Source of the DNA: Trachelipus rathkii
Lineage: Eukaryota; Arthropoda; Malacostraca; Isopoda; Trachelipodidae
DNA length: 64,000 nt
Assembly (NCBI GenBank): GCA_015478945.1
Contig: JABUQX010014240.1
Coordinates: forward strand, 12,501 to 76,500
Direction of reading: 5' to 3'
Within the stretch, counting starts at the first letter, position 1. Every line of letters starts with the position of its first letter. The notes beneath the pieces were generated by a model. The model did not search any database. It worked only from the letters and a program-made list of their open reading frames with translations, and was not told where the DNA came from. Positions 1 to 11,721 of the stretch are shown piece by piece. The translations under genes were made by a program, and so were the position numbers.

Positions 1-2
1 AT

Positions 3-500
3 GGTGTAATCGAAGAAATTGAAGAAAGGTTCAACGACAAATCAATTTATATAATGATATTTGCTAGTAGCTTTCAGACGTTTCAGTCATAAACAAATTT
101 ACCGGATATATAAGTTAGAAAATTTTGTGACAGATTTCCGATGTTTAATGCGGAAGGTGTACTAGCTGACCTGAAATCTTTCATTTTTATATCAATTCCA
201 TGCTCAAAAGAAATATTAAAAGCAGATGAAAGCCCACTGTCGAAAAAATTGGAAGCGGACATTGGTATATTGCGAGTTACAAAAAGCTCTGTGAAATCTT
301 TCTTGTCATTCCTGTAACGATGGCCTCGGTTAAAGATAGTTTAGTAATATGAACCGAATACTAAGTAGGACAAGAAATAGAATGCTGCCAGAATCCTTAA
401 TGCATTGTATGATGATATTAAGCATCGAGGGTCCTGAGAATAGGATTTTCTATAAAAAAAACAGTAGAATTGTATGCGATGAAGAAAACTCTTCGTATAC
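3..500 (+). pseudogene. Decayed hAT-type transposase, C-terminal part
   Basis: Reading from base 3 gives a protein-like frame with VIEEIEERFND near the start, two in-frame stops (around 90 and 108), and then an open stretch to the stop at about 320 with MFNAEGVLADLKSF. From about 349 another frame continues with LPESLMHCMMILSIEGPE. The order of an EIEERF-type helix followed by a short R-x-R-N-x-x-x-x-E-x-L segment resembles the C-terminal dimerisation region of hAT-superfamily transposases and ZMYM/ZBED-like domesticated relatives. The stops and the frame change mean it is not a working gene. The N-terminal part would lie before the window. The hAT assignment is by motif resemblance only; another transposase family is possible. 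Confidence 0.4.
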
Positions 501-554
501 CTTTAAACTTACTTCTTTAATACCTAACTTACTAAGTATAACGTCTGTGATACG

Positions 555-621
555 GCCTACGAAAGTGTTTATATATATATATATATATTATGTAAATAAT
601 ATATATATATAACCAATAATA

Positions 622-656
<35 letters not shown>

Positions 657-824
657 ACCATATTCAACTATAACAATAATAGCCATATATCAGTAACTAT
701 ATATAATAACTCTTTCCTTGCTATATGCTTATATGTAACCTTAATATAGCCAACCTTAGCCTTAACCCAATATTATATGTATAATTTACTTCTTCAACAA
801 CAACTATAACTAACCCGCTGTATG

Positions 825-862
<38 letters not shown>

Positions 863-935
863 ATATATACTACTATATATATATATAGCCTTATATATAT
901 ATATAGTAACTTTATATATATATATATATAATTTA
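555..935. repeat. (TA)n microsatellite block
   Basis: Interrupted runs of TA with short non-repeat islands between them. Short ORFs predicted here encode only Ile/Tyr repeats and are not genes. Confidence 0.9.
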
Positions 936-1208
936 TTTTTACCAAAGATCTATTTCCTTATTTGAAAAGGTCGTATTACTCATATATATATTATAATTTT
1001 AATATTCTATCATAATAATGTTTTCGTACCCTTATGTTATTTTACTTATCTAACTTCCCAATAAATTTCACAAATAGATTGCTATATTTTGGCAAGTAAA
1101 GATTTGGTTATATTTCGGATATTTACTATTTCATTAAGACAGTATCTAATAAGACTAAGATTAGCTGACAAGAGACAAGAATATCATTATCCTTTATTTT
1201 TATATAAA

Positions 1209-1815
1209 TTATGTTATACTTATGTGCCCCCCCGAATCTCTGTAAAGCCCCCCCGGAGAAAATTGTCTGAAAGAAACACTGCCTTGGTCCTGCTGCATGG
1301 TCCCCTCTACGATGTACAGCCGTCCCGTGCCTTGACTGCTGATTACAGACCATACCATTATGCTGAGAGGATGCTTCACTCGCTTAACGATGCAGTCCTC
1401 TTTAAATTTCTCATCAGGCCTTCTGAAAAATTCAGACTTGTTCATTAAAATCTGCCCTGTTGACATCCGAAAAGCAAACCTGAAAAATATCTGTTTTATT
1501 ATACCACAATTGGAAATCATTCAACTATCCTTTATATGAAAACAGTTATTGCAATGTACAGAACACTAAGTAGTAACTATTGCCTATAGTACTCACTTTA
1601 TTCCAGTCCTCGGCTGTCTAGTTCTTGTATTCTTTTGCCCATTTGAGGTACTTTTCCTTCATAACCGAAGTCAAAAGTGGTTTTTTAGCTGTCCAGCGAC
1701 AGGTGAAGCCCAAGTCTTTGACGTGCCAACGAACTGTGTCAAGAGAAATGTTGACGCCAGCTTTCTGAATCAACTTTGTGGGAAGCTTACGAGGGGCCTT
1801 TCTGTTTTCCACACA
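1209..1815 (-). pseudogene. Tc1-like transposase fragment
   Basis: Two minus-strand segments are collinear with Tc1/mariner-superfamily (Tc1-like) transposases. The N-proximal part (about 1815-1618) has LDTVRWHVKDLGF followed by KKPLLTS and WAKEYKN, typical of the end of the DNA-binding domain. An in-frame TAG at about 1618-1620 sits where the family usually has Trp, directly followed by TAEDWNKV. After about 100 bases of disrupted sequence the catalytic-domain part (about 1465-1270) shows SIMVWSVISSQGTGRLYIVEG, close to the family's VWG-(x)n-GxGxL-(x)n-G block. The catalytic DDE triad is not intact in one frame and the 3' third is missing. This is an inactive relic. The class call is firm; the exact lineage is not resolved. 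Confidence 0.75.
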
Positions 1816-1872
1816 AATTTAACTTCTTTTTCTCATGTCTCGTGGTGTTGTAATCGATGTTTGGTAATATCG

Positions 1873-1874
1873 AT

Positions 1875-1918
<44 letters not shown>

Positions 1919-1985
1919 CAACCAACTACAAATATAACAACTCCTTATATATATATATATATATATACATATAATATATATATAC

Positions 1986-2017
<32 letters not shown>

Positions 2018-2034
2018 CTATATATATATAGTAA
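1873..2034. repeat. Compound (CA)n(TA)n microsatellite
   Basis: A run of AC dinucleotides (about 1875-1899) passes directly into TA runs, then after a short spacer into further TA runs up to about 2034. It adjoins the Tc1 relic and the GC-rich repeat copy A. Confidence 0.9.
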
Positions 2035-2039
2035 ATCAA

Positions 2040-2400
2040 ATGTCCCAAATAGTTTTGAGATTTATAGAGTACGAATAGATTGTTGCGAATAAATGTCCCA
2101 AAGTACTCATTTTGGGATTTATTGTTTTTGGGGTGTATCACTAACGGTACCCACTGGTAGGTCACCCCGATGTCAGAGGAGTCGGGGTATCTCGATCTAG
2201 GTGTACTACGGTTGGGGCTAATCCCCCCTCCGGGAATGGTCTCTCCGGAACCCCACTCTTTTGGTCTTTAGCGGGTGTCGCGGGGTTCCTCAAACCCCCT
2301 CCGTCCCCATCGGCCTCGAAACTAAAAGGTAATACTCCATTTAGGGGGATCGTTGACTCCTATTGCCGTAAATAGCCCCTAAGCTTTTACCTGATCCACT
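2040..2400 (+). repeat. GC-rich dispersed repeat, copy A
   Basis: A segment of about 360 bases, markedly more GC-rich than its surroundings. It shares ordered blocks with 8270-8690 (same strand) and 9535-9965 (opposite strand): a TATCACTAACG start, CACCCCGATGTCAG, a GTACTACGGT-type block, CCCTCCGGGAATGG, CTCCGGAACCCC and TAATACTCC near the end. No ORF is shared by the three copies, so it is more likely a non-autonomous element than a gene. I do not recognise the family. It ends just before a (TA)n block, as copy B does. Confidence 0.7.
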
Positions 2401-2449
2401 GTGCCATAAAACTAGCTATAACTTTTTCTGATACACTGATAAAGCTGCC

Positions 2450-3712
2450 AAATATATATATATATATATATATAACCTGCTGCTATATATATATACTTAT
2501 ATATATATATATATATATATATACTGTATAACTTCTGATATATAATATATTATATGTATATATGTAATATATATATACACATATATGTAATATGTATGTA
2601 TGCATGTAACCAGCTTAGCCAGCCAACAACAATATAGCAGCTGCTCTTCTTTAATAACTCTTATCAATAATATGTAGCCAACCTTGTATATATGTATCCA
2701 ATAATAATACTTACATATATATGTAATAATAATAGTATAATATGTAATAATAATAACTTATATATATATATATATATATAATAATATATGTATCCAATAA
2801 TAATATAACCAACAACCAGCTGTATATGCTCTATAGCCCCTTCTTCAGTATCTAACTATAACAACCAACTTAATAGCCAGTAGCCAATATGTATATATGT
2901 ATATGTATGTATATGTAATACCTTCCTTCTGCTGTAATAATAATGTATATGTATCAATAATAACAGCCAATACATGTGTATGTATGTAATGTGTAGTAAT
3001 AACCATATGCTGCTGCTCTTAACAATAATAGCAGCAGCTATGTTTATAACCAAATATGTAGTATATGTATGCAACTATACATATATAACAACAGTAACTA
3101 TAATAGCCATATTGTATATATAGCTGTACAGCAATATATAGCCAGCTGTATGTGTAATAGCCAACCAGCCTTGTAACTAGCCAGTATAACTTTTAGCATA
3201 ACTGTAATAATATATATGTAATATATATGTATATTCTTATATATAGTATATATGTATATAATATATATATAACAGCATATAATAATAATAATATAATAAT
3301 AGCCTTATGCTGCTCTTAATATATATATATATTATAATAATAATATATGTATATATATATACAACTAGCCAACAGCCAATAATGTAATATGAAATAACCA
3401 GCCATGTATAGTAGTATAGCCAACCAGCCAGTAACATAACAGTAATAACCAATAACATATAGCCAATAACGCATATATATATGTATGTATATATCGCCTT
3501 AGTAACACCGCCTTCTTCTTCCCGCTCGCTATATGCGCTGCCAGCAATATACTTATGTAATATGGCAGCCAGCTGCTCAGCTAACCGCCAGCATGCCAGC
3601 CAGCCAGCTGTATGCGCTGCCTTTATTTGCTCGCCAGCCAGCAGCCATGCATATCAGTATATATGATTATGTATGTAATATGATTATATAGCATAGCCTT
3701 ATGATTGTAGTA

Positions 3713-3803
<91 letters not shown>

Positions 3804-3870
3804 TAATATATATATATATATATATAATAACTTTTATATATATTCTATATATATATATACCTCACAAAAA
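2450..3870. repeat. Low-complexity TA/TAA/CCAGC-rich block with a long (TA)n tract
   Basis: About 1.4 kb of imperfect TA, TGTATA, AATAAT and CCAGC motifs, with an almost uninterrupted TA run at about 3719-3796. Several short ORFs cross it but encode only Tyr/Ile/Leu low-complexity strings. No gene is seen. Confidence 0.85.
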
Positions 3871-3872
3871 AA

Positions 3873-4460
3873 GTTAAACCAGTCTACAACTGTTTTTGGA
3901 CTAAAATCAACGTACATTGTTACCTTTGCTACTGTTACATCTTGTACAAAATAAAACAATGCTAAAAAAACCTAGCAAACTCCAATCGTTTTGGCATATA
4001 TGAAACAAATCACTTACATTCATTTCTAAACTTACGCTGACAACTCCACTTAAAACAACCGACGAATATAAAGTTTGAAACAATACTGATCCGATGTTTT
4101 GTTAACAGTGTTGCCAACTCAAAATATCAGAAGGCACTAGATTTTATTAAAAAAAAAAGTCAAAATGCCAATATTTGATGAAAAAAGCAATAGACGGTTC
4201 AAAATATCAGTAAAAATAAGAAACGCGTTTATTAAAATTTTGCACTAAAGTAGCAATAAACGTACTAGATCTATTGCAAAATGAACCAAATTTTCATCAC
4301 TGGTTTTGTATTTTATCATATTTAATACAAATAATCGAACTAATCGATTTAATATTACAATATCAATGTATCGTTAATTCCCATAAAATATCAAAGAGTG
4401 GACTTAGTTTTTATTTTCTGCTGCCGAAGAAAGTAAAAGTGAAAGCCATATGCTGCTGCT
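3873..4460 (+). repeat. Dispersed repeat R, copy 1
   Basis: This stretch recurs in reverse complement at about 14.25-15.45 kb. Clear matching blocks are 3967-4001 (ends in CCAATCGTTTTGGCATATATG) against 15359-15393, 4035-4067 (CGCTGACAACTCCACTTAAA) against about 15253-15290, and a GTTTTTATTTTCTGCTGCCGA block near 4400 against about 14290. No transposase or RT was recognised inside. It lies upstream of a Penelope-like element in both copies, so it may be part of the same composite repeat. It is followed by a (TA)n tract at 4462-4546. Confidence 0.6.
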
Positions 4461-4475
4461 AACATATATATATAT

Positions 4476-4550
<75 letters not shown>

Positions 4551-4964
4551 GAATAATCTACTTTAGACGTAGTTTGTATACAGTAATTTTAAACCCTTTG
4601 GCATAAAGCAAACTATCACTTAAATTGAATTTATCTAAACACTTTAACACAAATTAAAAACATTAAAATTTTGTTCTCCATGAGTTAATGTTATCAAATG
4701 CAGTAGTCTTTCGCTTCATTTACGAAGCCTCTTCAGCTTATATGTTTCAAATACCTACTCAGGAAAACGACTGCTTGAGAATATTTCAAAGAATTTAGTA
4801 TTGAATTTTAATATGTCATGGATGGTGACAACATATTGCAACACATTAATAACATACATCCTTCCATACAATATACACTAGAATATCCTTAAAACTCCAC
4901 ACTCCCTTTCTTAGACACACTAATCTCTTTGCAAAACTCTTTCCACCTCAGTTTTTCTGTATAT

Positions 4965-5505
4965 CTCAAACCCACCTCCAATACCTCATATATTCACTGG
5001 TACTCATCACATTCCACCTCCATAAAAATAGCCACCCTCACATCCCTATACATTAGAGCACTCAGAATCTGCTCTCCAATCAATCTTAACAAAGAAAGCA
5101 ATCTTATCCGTAATACGTTTACAAAGCTACAATATCCTACATACATCATTAACAAAGCTTACAGAAAGGCAAGATCAAAATACTATTACAATAATACCAT
5201 TCCCCCCCCCCACATTCAATCCTCAAAATACCTCTTATCTCCCCATCCCAATAAAAAACACACAATATCTTAAAAAATATATAACCCAAAACATCACGCT
5301 CACTTCCACCAACGCCCTTCCTTTAAAAAAACTTTTTCATCCACCAAAACCACCCCCTGAACCTTTGCAATGTATATACACCATACCCTGTAACCATTGC
5401 CCAAAAACATGCATTGGCGAAACAAATAACTTTACCAGAAGAAAAAGCACAACACTCAGAAGATCTACAACAAGATTAATCAAAATTCATCATAACCCAG
5501 TCTAA
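4965..5505 (+). pseudogene. Penelope-like RT C-terminus and GIY-YIG endonuclease, frameshifted
   Basis: In frame 3, about 4965-5273 encodes SVYLKPTSNTSYIHWYSSHS, then IRALRICS and, further on, FTKLQYPTYIINKAYRKA. This matches the thumb and C-terminal end of PLE reverse transcriptases (VYRKPTxTxxYLHxxSxHP, then a helix ending xGYPxxFI). In frame 1, about 5356-5505 encodes IYTIPCNHCPKTCIGET, the signature of the PLE-type GIY-YIG nuclease: CIY in place of GIY and CIG in place of YIG, with the paired Cys residues of the PLE zinc-like motif. Both substitutions and the frame change argue against activity. The catalytic Arg and Glu region after this block is disrupted. No genuine start exists; the frame simply opens inside the left arm. 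Confidence 0.75.
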
Positions 5506-5940
5506 TCATCATTCGATAATAATATGCTGAAATTCAATGCAAATTTATTCATAAGTATCAAACCAACAAAAAAGAAAATTAATCGAAACATAAAATTGTA
5601 TACATAACTCCTAAAATTACAAACAATATGCAAAGGATGAACATAAACAGATTATTCACAACACAAACTTTTAAAATTTAATTCCCCAACCATCAAAAAA
5701 GATTGAACAATTATATACGGAAAAACTGAGGTGGAAAGAGTTGTGCCAAGAGATTACTGTGTCTTAGAAAGGGAGTGTGGAGTTTTGAGGATATTCTAGT
5801 GTATATTGTATGGAAGGATGTAAGTTATTAAGAACCTGCAGAATCTCATCACAAGCAATGACATATTAAAATTCAATCCCAAATTCTTTGAAATATTCTC
5901 AAGCAGTCGTTTTCCTGAGTAGGTATTTGAAACATATAAG

Positions 5941-5968
5941 CTGAAGAGGCTTCGTAAATGAAGCGAAA
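5941..5968 (+). ncRNA. Hammerhead-ribozyme-like core in the PLE arm
   Basis: CTGAAGA (5941-5947) matches the hammerhead consensus CUGANGA. It is followed by one extra G, a perfect 5-bp hairpin GCTTC/GAAGC (5949-5953 with 5960-5964, 6-base loop) and GAAA (5965-5968), the second conserved core strand. The reverse complement lies in the left arm at about 4709-4736. Small hammerhead motifs in PLE pseudo-LTRs are established. Against it: one extra base before stem II, and I could not place stems I and III or the cleavage triplet convincingly. It is best called a degenerate or candidate hammerhead. Confidence 0.35.
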
Positions 5969-6099
5969 GACTACTGCATTTGATAACATTAACTCATGGA
6001 GAACAAAATTTTAATATGTGTTTAATTTTTGTTTTTTTGGGGGTTGTGTTTCATAAATTCATTTTAAGTGATAGTTTGCTTTATACCAAAGGGTTATAA

Positions 6100-6846
6100 C
6101 AATTCCTATATATATATTATATATATGTATATATATATATATATTATATATATATATATATTTTTATATATATATATATATATATTCTATATATATATAT
6201 ATCTATATATATATAATATATATTATATATATAATTATATAATATAATATATATATATCCATATAGGATACTATATGTATATAAGAATGATAAATTTTAC
6301 TTTGTACAATATATTACCGACCTTCTGATTTTTATAGATAGGATAAAATACCTAATATGTGTAAGAAGGTACATATTGGAATTAATAAAGGAAAGTAACG
6401 ATTAATTATTATTAAACTAGTATATTATATATATTATATATATTATATGTATTATAGTATATATATATTAAATATAAATTATTATAATACTATATATATT
6501 ATGTATATTTTACATACTTCGATTATATACCGAATAAGCACGTCACACTCAATTATTAATCTGAATTATTAATATTACGATGCACTACATTAACGCAGCG
6601 TTTTATAATTATATTTATCTAATCAATATATTAAAATTTTGAGCAAATGTTTCAAATATATTTATTTATTTCTTATATTCATATATATATTAATTAAAAT
6701 ATATAGTATATAATTAATATATTATATAATATAATATATTATATAAACCATATTAATTATATATATATTAATATATATTAATATATATTAATATATATAT
6801 ATATCTATATATTTATATATATATATACTATATATATATAATATAC

Positions 6847-6886
<40 letters not shown>

Positions 6887-6930
6887 TTAATATATATATA
6901 TAATAATATATATAATATTATATATCATAA
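6100..6930. repeat. (TA)n-rich blocks with AT-rich unique DNA between them
   Basis: Dense TA/TATATT runs at about 6105-6260, 6420-6490 and 6690-6930, separated by AT-rich sequence without ORFs. Confidence 0.85.
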
Positions 6931-6934
6931 GTCA

Positions 6935-8265
6935 TATATTAACGATTTTATGGTATGTTCGTTATGAGGCTTAGGATAGTAGTTGATAATAACGGCAGAA
7001 GAAATAGCTGAAAGAAAATTAGATTATTAAATAGGTGAGTATAGCAAAAGATCAGAAATAGAGGAGAAAATTGAATCATGAGTCAATCTTAATTTAGAAG
7101 TATGAAGTTGATTTTATCTTGAAACAATATTGACATAAATTAGTAAATGGTATAAAATTTCCTAAAATTCAAAATAGTAACCACGTATCCATTTTTTCAA
7201 AGAAATATTGCTGTTAGTGTTGAAGACGCTGTACTATGGAAGAATAATATGTTCCAGAAAAAGATTATCCGCTACTTAAAGAATCTAGATTGGTCTAATG
7301 AAAACATACCAATTATTAATCGAGCATGAATAGATATCGAATAACTTTTGTGATAAATAAAATATACTTATCTCGTTATTTTATTATTTTGGAAATTTTT
7401 ATAAAATTTATAATATAAATCAAAAACAATATTATAATAATTAATAAACAATTATTATAAAAGTACATGGTCAATGTTCTAAATTAATTTTATATTTAAA
7501 TTATCCAGTTTAAAGCTTTGCTAAATGTATCTTTTAATAATGTAATAGGTTTGTGCTGATTATTTGAACTTCGTTTATGCTCTCAAATTTAAAACCACCG
7601 CATATAGGCATTTATAGTATATTAGTTATACCTCTAATCATGATACACACAGTAAATCATGCACTTGGAATTAACTAGTCTCAAATTAGCGGTAATCTCT
7701 TTCAATTTTACAGCAGATGTGAATTAGTGGATACCTACTCATATCAAGATTATTATTACTTTTTAAATTATTATCCATTGAACATGTACGGAGGATTCAA
7801 CAAGCAATTATTAGCTTTGGTTCTGCGGCTTAGCAACCTAAGCCATGCCTTTTAGTTTATTTTCGAATATTTGTTGGGATCTCGATTCACAAAATTTGTG
7901 GTGCGCCGATATGCAGCTGTCATCTTGTGTTAGCTATAGTCGATACATAATAAAATTCAGAATATATTTGGATAATTAATCGTAATAACAATAGCAAAAT
8001 ATATTATAACTATATATTAATATGTTATTAATTTATAATTATAATATATATATTAATATAATGATAACAAATATATAATCAAATATCTTTCAAAATTTAA
8101 ATATGAAAATATATTTAATAAATTTATATAATATATAATATATATATATATTAATAAATATATGATATATTAACGTTATTACAAGAGATTTTTCTTGATT
8201 TCAGCAACACTATCAAATAATATATATTTTTATTATTATATATGTTAAAAATCATGTCAAATGGT
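6935..8265. other. AT-rich DNA, no gene seen
   Basis: Non-repetitive AT-rich sequence with stops in all frames. Nothing in it matches a family I know. A TA/ATAT block occupies about 7980-8170. Confidence 0.6.
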
Positions 8266-8269
8266 TTTT

Positions 8270-8690
8270 GGATTTATTTATAGAGTTTCAAATATGATAT
8301 TAATTGTTGCGATTAATTAATAATTATCTCGAAAAGTACTCCATTTTTGTGGATTTAATTTAGTTTTATTGTGGAGTCTAATATCACTAACGATACCTCA
8401 CACGGGAGTCGCCCCGATATCAGGGAGTATGGGAGTCTTCTCGGCCTCTTAAGGTGGACTACGGGGGGGACTAATCTCACCCATCCGGGATGGTTACTCC
8501 GGAACACTCACCGCTCTTTGGTCTGTTGGGTGATCGCGGTGGGTTCTCCGACCTATACCCCTACTGGGGTATGAAACGTCTACCCCTCTCCAGTCCCCCA
8601 TATACGCTTCGAGCACCCCTATAAAAATAAGTAAATACTCCTTTTTAAGGGCTCGTTTGACTCACTGATCCCTTCGTTATAATAAAGTTA
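8270..8690 (+). repeat. GC-rich dispersed repeat, copy B
   Basis: Same order of blocks as copy A: TTTTTGGATTTATTTATAGAG and then TTGTTGCGA before the GC-rich part, followed by TATCACTAACG, CGCCCCGATATCAG, GGTGGACTACGGGG, CATCCGGGATGG, CTCCGGAACAC and TAAATACTCC. The shared AT-rich lead-in shows the repeat is longer than its GC-rich core, roughly 400 bases. The 67-codon ORF over it (8371-8574) is not conserved in the other copies and is not a gene. Confidence 0.7.
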
Positions 8691-8889
8691 ATATATTATA
8701 TATATTAATATATATATATATTTATATATATATATATTTATAATATATATCTATTATTTAATAAGTCTAATAGAGGTTGCTAGAGAGTTTTCACAGGGCA
8801 ACAGAAGAGATTTATAATTGTGGAAAGTAATACGATGACCGTCAATTGGCTCATCTACTAGATAGGAGTGAGTATCCTCCACTAGAAAG

Positions 8890-9530
8890 TTCATGAAGTG
8901 GCATTGTACTTACCATTTATGTAAGTAGAGAGAGTAAGAGAAGAGTAATAGATGAAGTGAATAAGAGAGTAGAGTAGAGAAGAGATAAGTAAGTATGATT
9001 AGATAGAAGCGAGAGAGAGATAGAGTTATTTTGAGTAAGCAGTGTCCATATTGTATAAAGAGAGTAGAATAGATAGAAGAGAAGAATCGAGACAGGAAAT
9101 ACTATGACTGTACAGAGAAGAGACACGACGAGGGAGGGAGAAAGAGAGGAGGAGGATCAGGAGAAAGTTATTTGATTATAAGTAATGAAGATAGAAGAGA
9201 TAGAGTAAGAGAGTAGAGAGACAGTATTTGAAAGAGCAGTTGTCCTTCATTGTAAATAAGTAGTAGAGAGAGTAGAGAAGATATAATAGATAGAGGTAAT
9301 CAGGAGAGAGTTTTATTGATAAGTAGTATCATACATAGTCTACTAATATGTTAAAAGAGTAGAAGTAAGAGATAGCATGAGATTATAGAGAGAGAGAGTG
9401 AATAGACGAGAAGAGAGAATATTACAGTATTATAATAGCAGTTGTGCCCATTATGTTAGTATGAGAGATAGAGATAGAGATATAGAGTAGCGAGGATATA
9501 TAGAAGAGCTTAGTATACGCAGGGAGCAGA
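8890..9530. repeat. GA-rich polypurine block with a degenerate ~200-base periodicity
   Basis: The plus strand is almost entirely AGAG/TAGAGA-type purine sequence. A recurring non-purine anchor, AGCAGT(T)GTCC followed by ATTRTRTAA-like sequence, appears at about 9038, 9235 and 9437, with a weaker one at 8899. The spacing is about 200 bases. This suggests a degenerate tandem array. Confidence 0.6.
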
Positions 9531-9534
9531 TGGA

Positions 9535-9965
9535 TGAAAGACGGACGCCTTAAAGTGGGAGTATTTAGCCACGATTTTAGGGAGGGCTCGAGCCGGATGG
9601 GGGAACGGAAGGGGGAAGGTGTTCATCCCCCAGGGGGATGGATCGGAGGAAACCGGCGACAGCACGCCAGCGAAAGACGCTCAAGTAGAGCGGGGGTTCC
9701 GGAGAACCCTCTCCCCGGAGGGGGGATTTAGTCCCCCCGTCGTCCACCTAGAAGCAGAGAGACCACCACAGTCTACTGATATCGGGGCGCGACTAGCCCA
9801 CAGTGGGTATTCGTAGTGATTATACCCCGATCCAAAAAAACAATAATATCTCGTTCGAAAGAATGAGGTAACTTTTCGGACGATTTAGTTACGGCAAGAA
9901 AGCTAGATTTTGTAAATGCTATATAGAACTAGATGAAGGGTCTCATCAAACCTAGTTTAGTGGGA
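9535..9965 (-). repeat. GC-rich dispersed repeat, copy C (inverted)
   Basis: On the minus strand this reads CGCCCCGATATCAG, then GGTGGACGACGGGGGGACTA, CCCCTCCGGGGAGAGGG, CTCCGGAACCCCC and TAAATACTCCC in the order of copies A and B. It has more inserted bases than they do. It sits inside the GA-rich block and mirrors copy B across about 9.1 kb. The two 65-codon ORFs over it (9534-9816) overlap in different frames and are not conserved in the other copies. Confidence 0.7.
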
Positions 9966-10560
9966 CATTTAGAATGTATGAGCATAAGATAGAGTAGAGA
10001 GATCAGAAGAGAGTAAGATGAGTAGAGTAAGAGTAGATAATGAAGAAAAGTAGAGAGATATGAATGATCGTAAATATGATGAGGATATGAGTAAACGAGA
10101 GTAATGAGTGTATGAAGGTAAGATGAGTAGTAAGAAGATAAGTAAAGAGATATAGTATATTATATAAGGGTATCAGATATATAGATGAAAATGTATAGTT
10201 AAGAGAGATGTAGATGGATTGAATGATTTAGATAACCATATAAAGCAAGTTAGGTTCACATTATGTGTGAGAGTAAGAGATACTGATATGATCAGGAATG
10301 ATTAACCAAATAGTAGGAATTGATTATTGTGCTGGATATAGCAAGGTCATTTAGAGATTGTATCGACATTTGAATCGAAACGCAACAAATATCGAGAGAA
10401 ATAGACTAAAAAAAATTGATGCGTAGGGCCAGAGAAAGTAAAGGATGACCTGATATAATATAGAGTTAATAAAGAGATAATAGAAGTATAGACGTAGTAA
10501 GATAGAGAGTAAGGTCAGAATATAGTAGAAGAGATAGTTTCAGATAATATAATTAATATA
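9966..10560. repeat. Second GA-rich block
   Basis: Purine-rich AGTAGAGAG-type sequence resuming after copy C. No gene is seen. Confidence 0.6.
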
Positions 10561-11700
10561 TGCAGTTTTAGTTATATAGTATTTTATATTACTATAATAT
10601 TAATATTATAATTGTCATAACATATATATTATATTAGAGATATATTACTATTATTAACTTTCAAAAATGTAACAATCGACGGTTTTATATATATTATTAA
10701 ATACTACATATGATATATATATATACTTTACATATATATATATATATAACTTTTAAATTTTTAAGAATAATTTTGTTTATGCACCTGCGCAAGCTTCTGG
10801 CATAATTCCACAGAAAGCTTGCCTACTAACCAGTTAATTTTCTCTATAAAACACTTTTCTTAAGCCTTATTGTTGAATTTAGATAATTTTGTTGAAACAG
10901 AACAATTTTTTTCATAGTAAAATTAGTATTCATTTTAGAAGACAAATTAAACTACTTATATTTTATGGCCATATACCTTATATATTTATTATTATATAAT
11001 ACTATTACTATTTTTATTTCACTTGACTACTATTATTATTATATTATATATTATCATCTATATATTCTATAGAACCTATATACTATATATATATATACTA
11101 TATAAATTTTATATTATATTTCTATATAGGTTACTAATATAGAAGCTATATATCTATATCCGCTTATATATTATATAATATTATGTATATATATATATAT
11201 CTATATATATATATATATATTATATATATACGTTAAGTAATCATAATATATTAGTATTATCGATATACTAATAAATAACGTAACTATTATCCTATATATT
11301 TATATTATTTTTATTTGCAAAGTATTTAATTATATTTATAAATTATTTGAGTTATCCATTCCTACATTTTTGGTACTAATCACCTATAAATTTATATTAT
11401 TTATTTTTCGTATTTTTTTTTTCTATCTACAGTACATATTATTAATTTATATATAGTACACTAATATATATATTCATATACTATATACTTTTATACGAAG
11501 TAATAAGGGTTTTATATTATTAGTCGTAATTATAAATATACTAGTAGTATATGCTGATATATGATCATAAAGTCATAAATCTACGTATATATGTTAACCG
11601 ATAATATACCTTATATATATATATACTATATATATATATAGTATATATAACCCATATATATATATACCTATATATATATATATACTCTATCTTATAATTA
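10561..11700. other. AT-rich and (TA)n DNA, no gene seen
   Basis: Alternating TA-dense blocks (10,580-10,750; 11,000-11,250; 11,590-11,700) and short AT-rich spacers. No ORF or recognisable element. Confidence 0.7.
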
Positions 11701-11721
11701 TTATATATTTTTTGCCCGGAA

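Larger units (their letters stand above)
4591..6096 (+). mobile_element. Penelope-like retroelement copy 1, 5'-truncated with inverted flanking arms
   Basis: Two arms, 4591-4964 and 5712-6096, are imperfect inverted copies of each other. The stretch GTAGTCTTTCGCTTCATTTA at about 4702-4721 and about 110 bases around it reappear almost unchanged, reversed, at 5880-6000. Between the arms lies the C-terminal coding part of a PLE (reverse transcriptase end plus GIY-YIG). PLEs characteristically carry partial repeats (pseudo-LTRs), often in inverted orientation because of 5'-truncated tail-to-tail integration. That explains this structure without a DNA transposon. The element cannot move by itself: most of the RT is missing and the coding part is frameshifted. 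(TA)n tracts flank both sides. Confidence 0.75.

Noticed and set aside
6300..6345. Shared word CCTTCTGATTTTTAT with 55,366
   Set aside because: Similarity does not extend clearly beyond about 30 bases, so a repeat family cannot be claimed.
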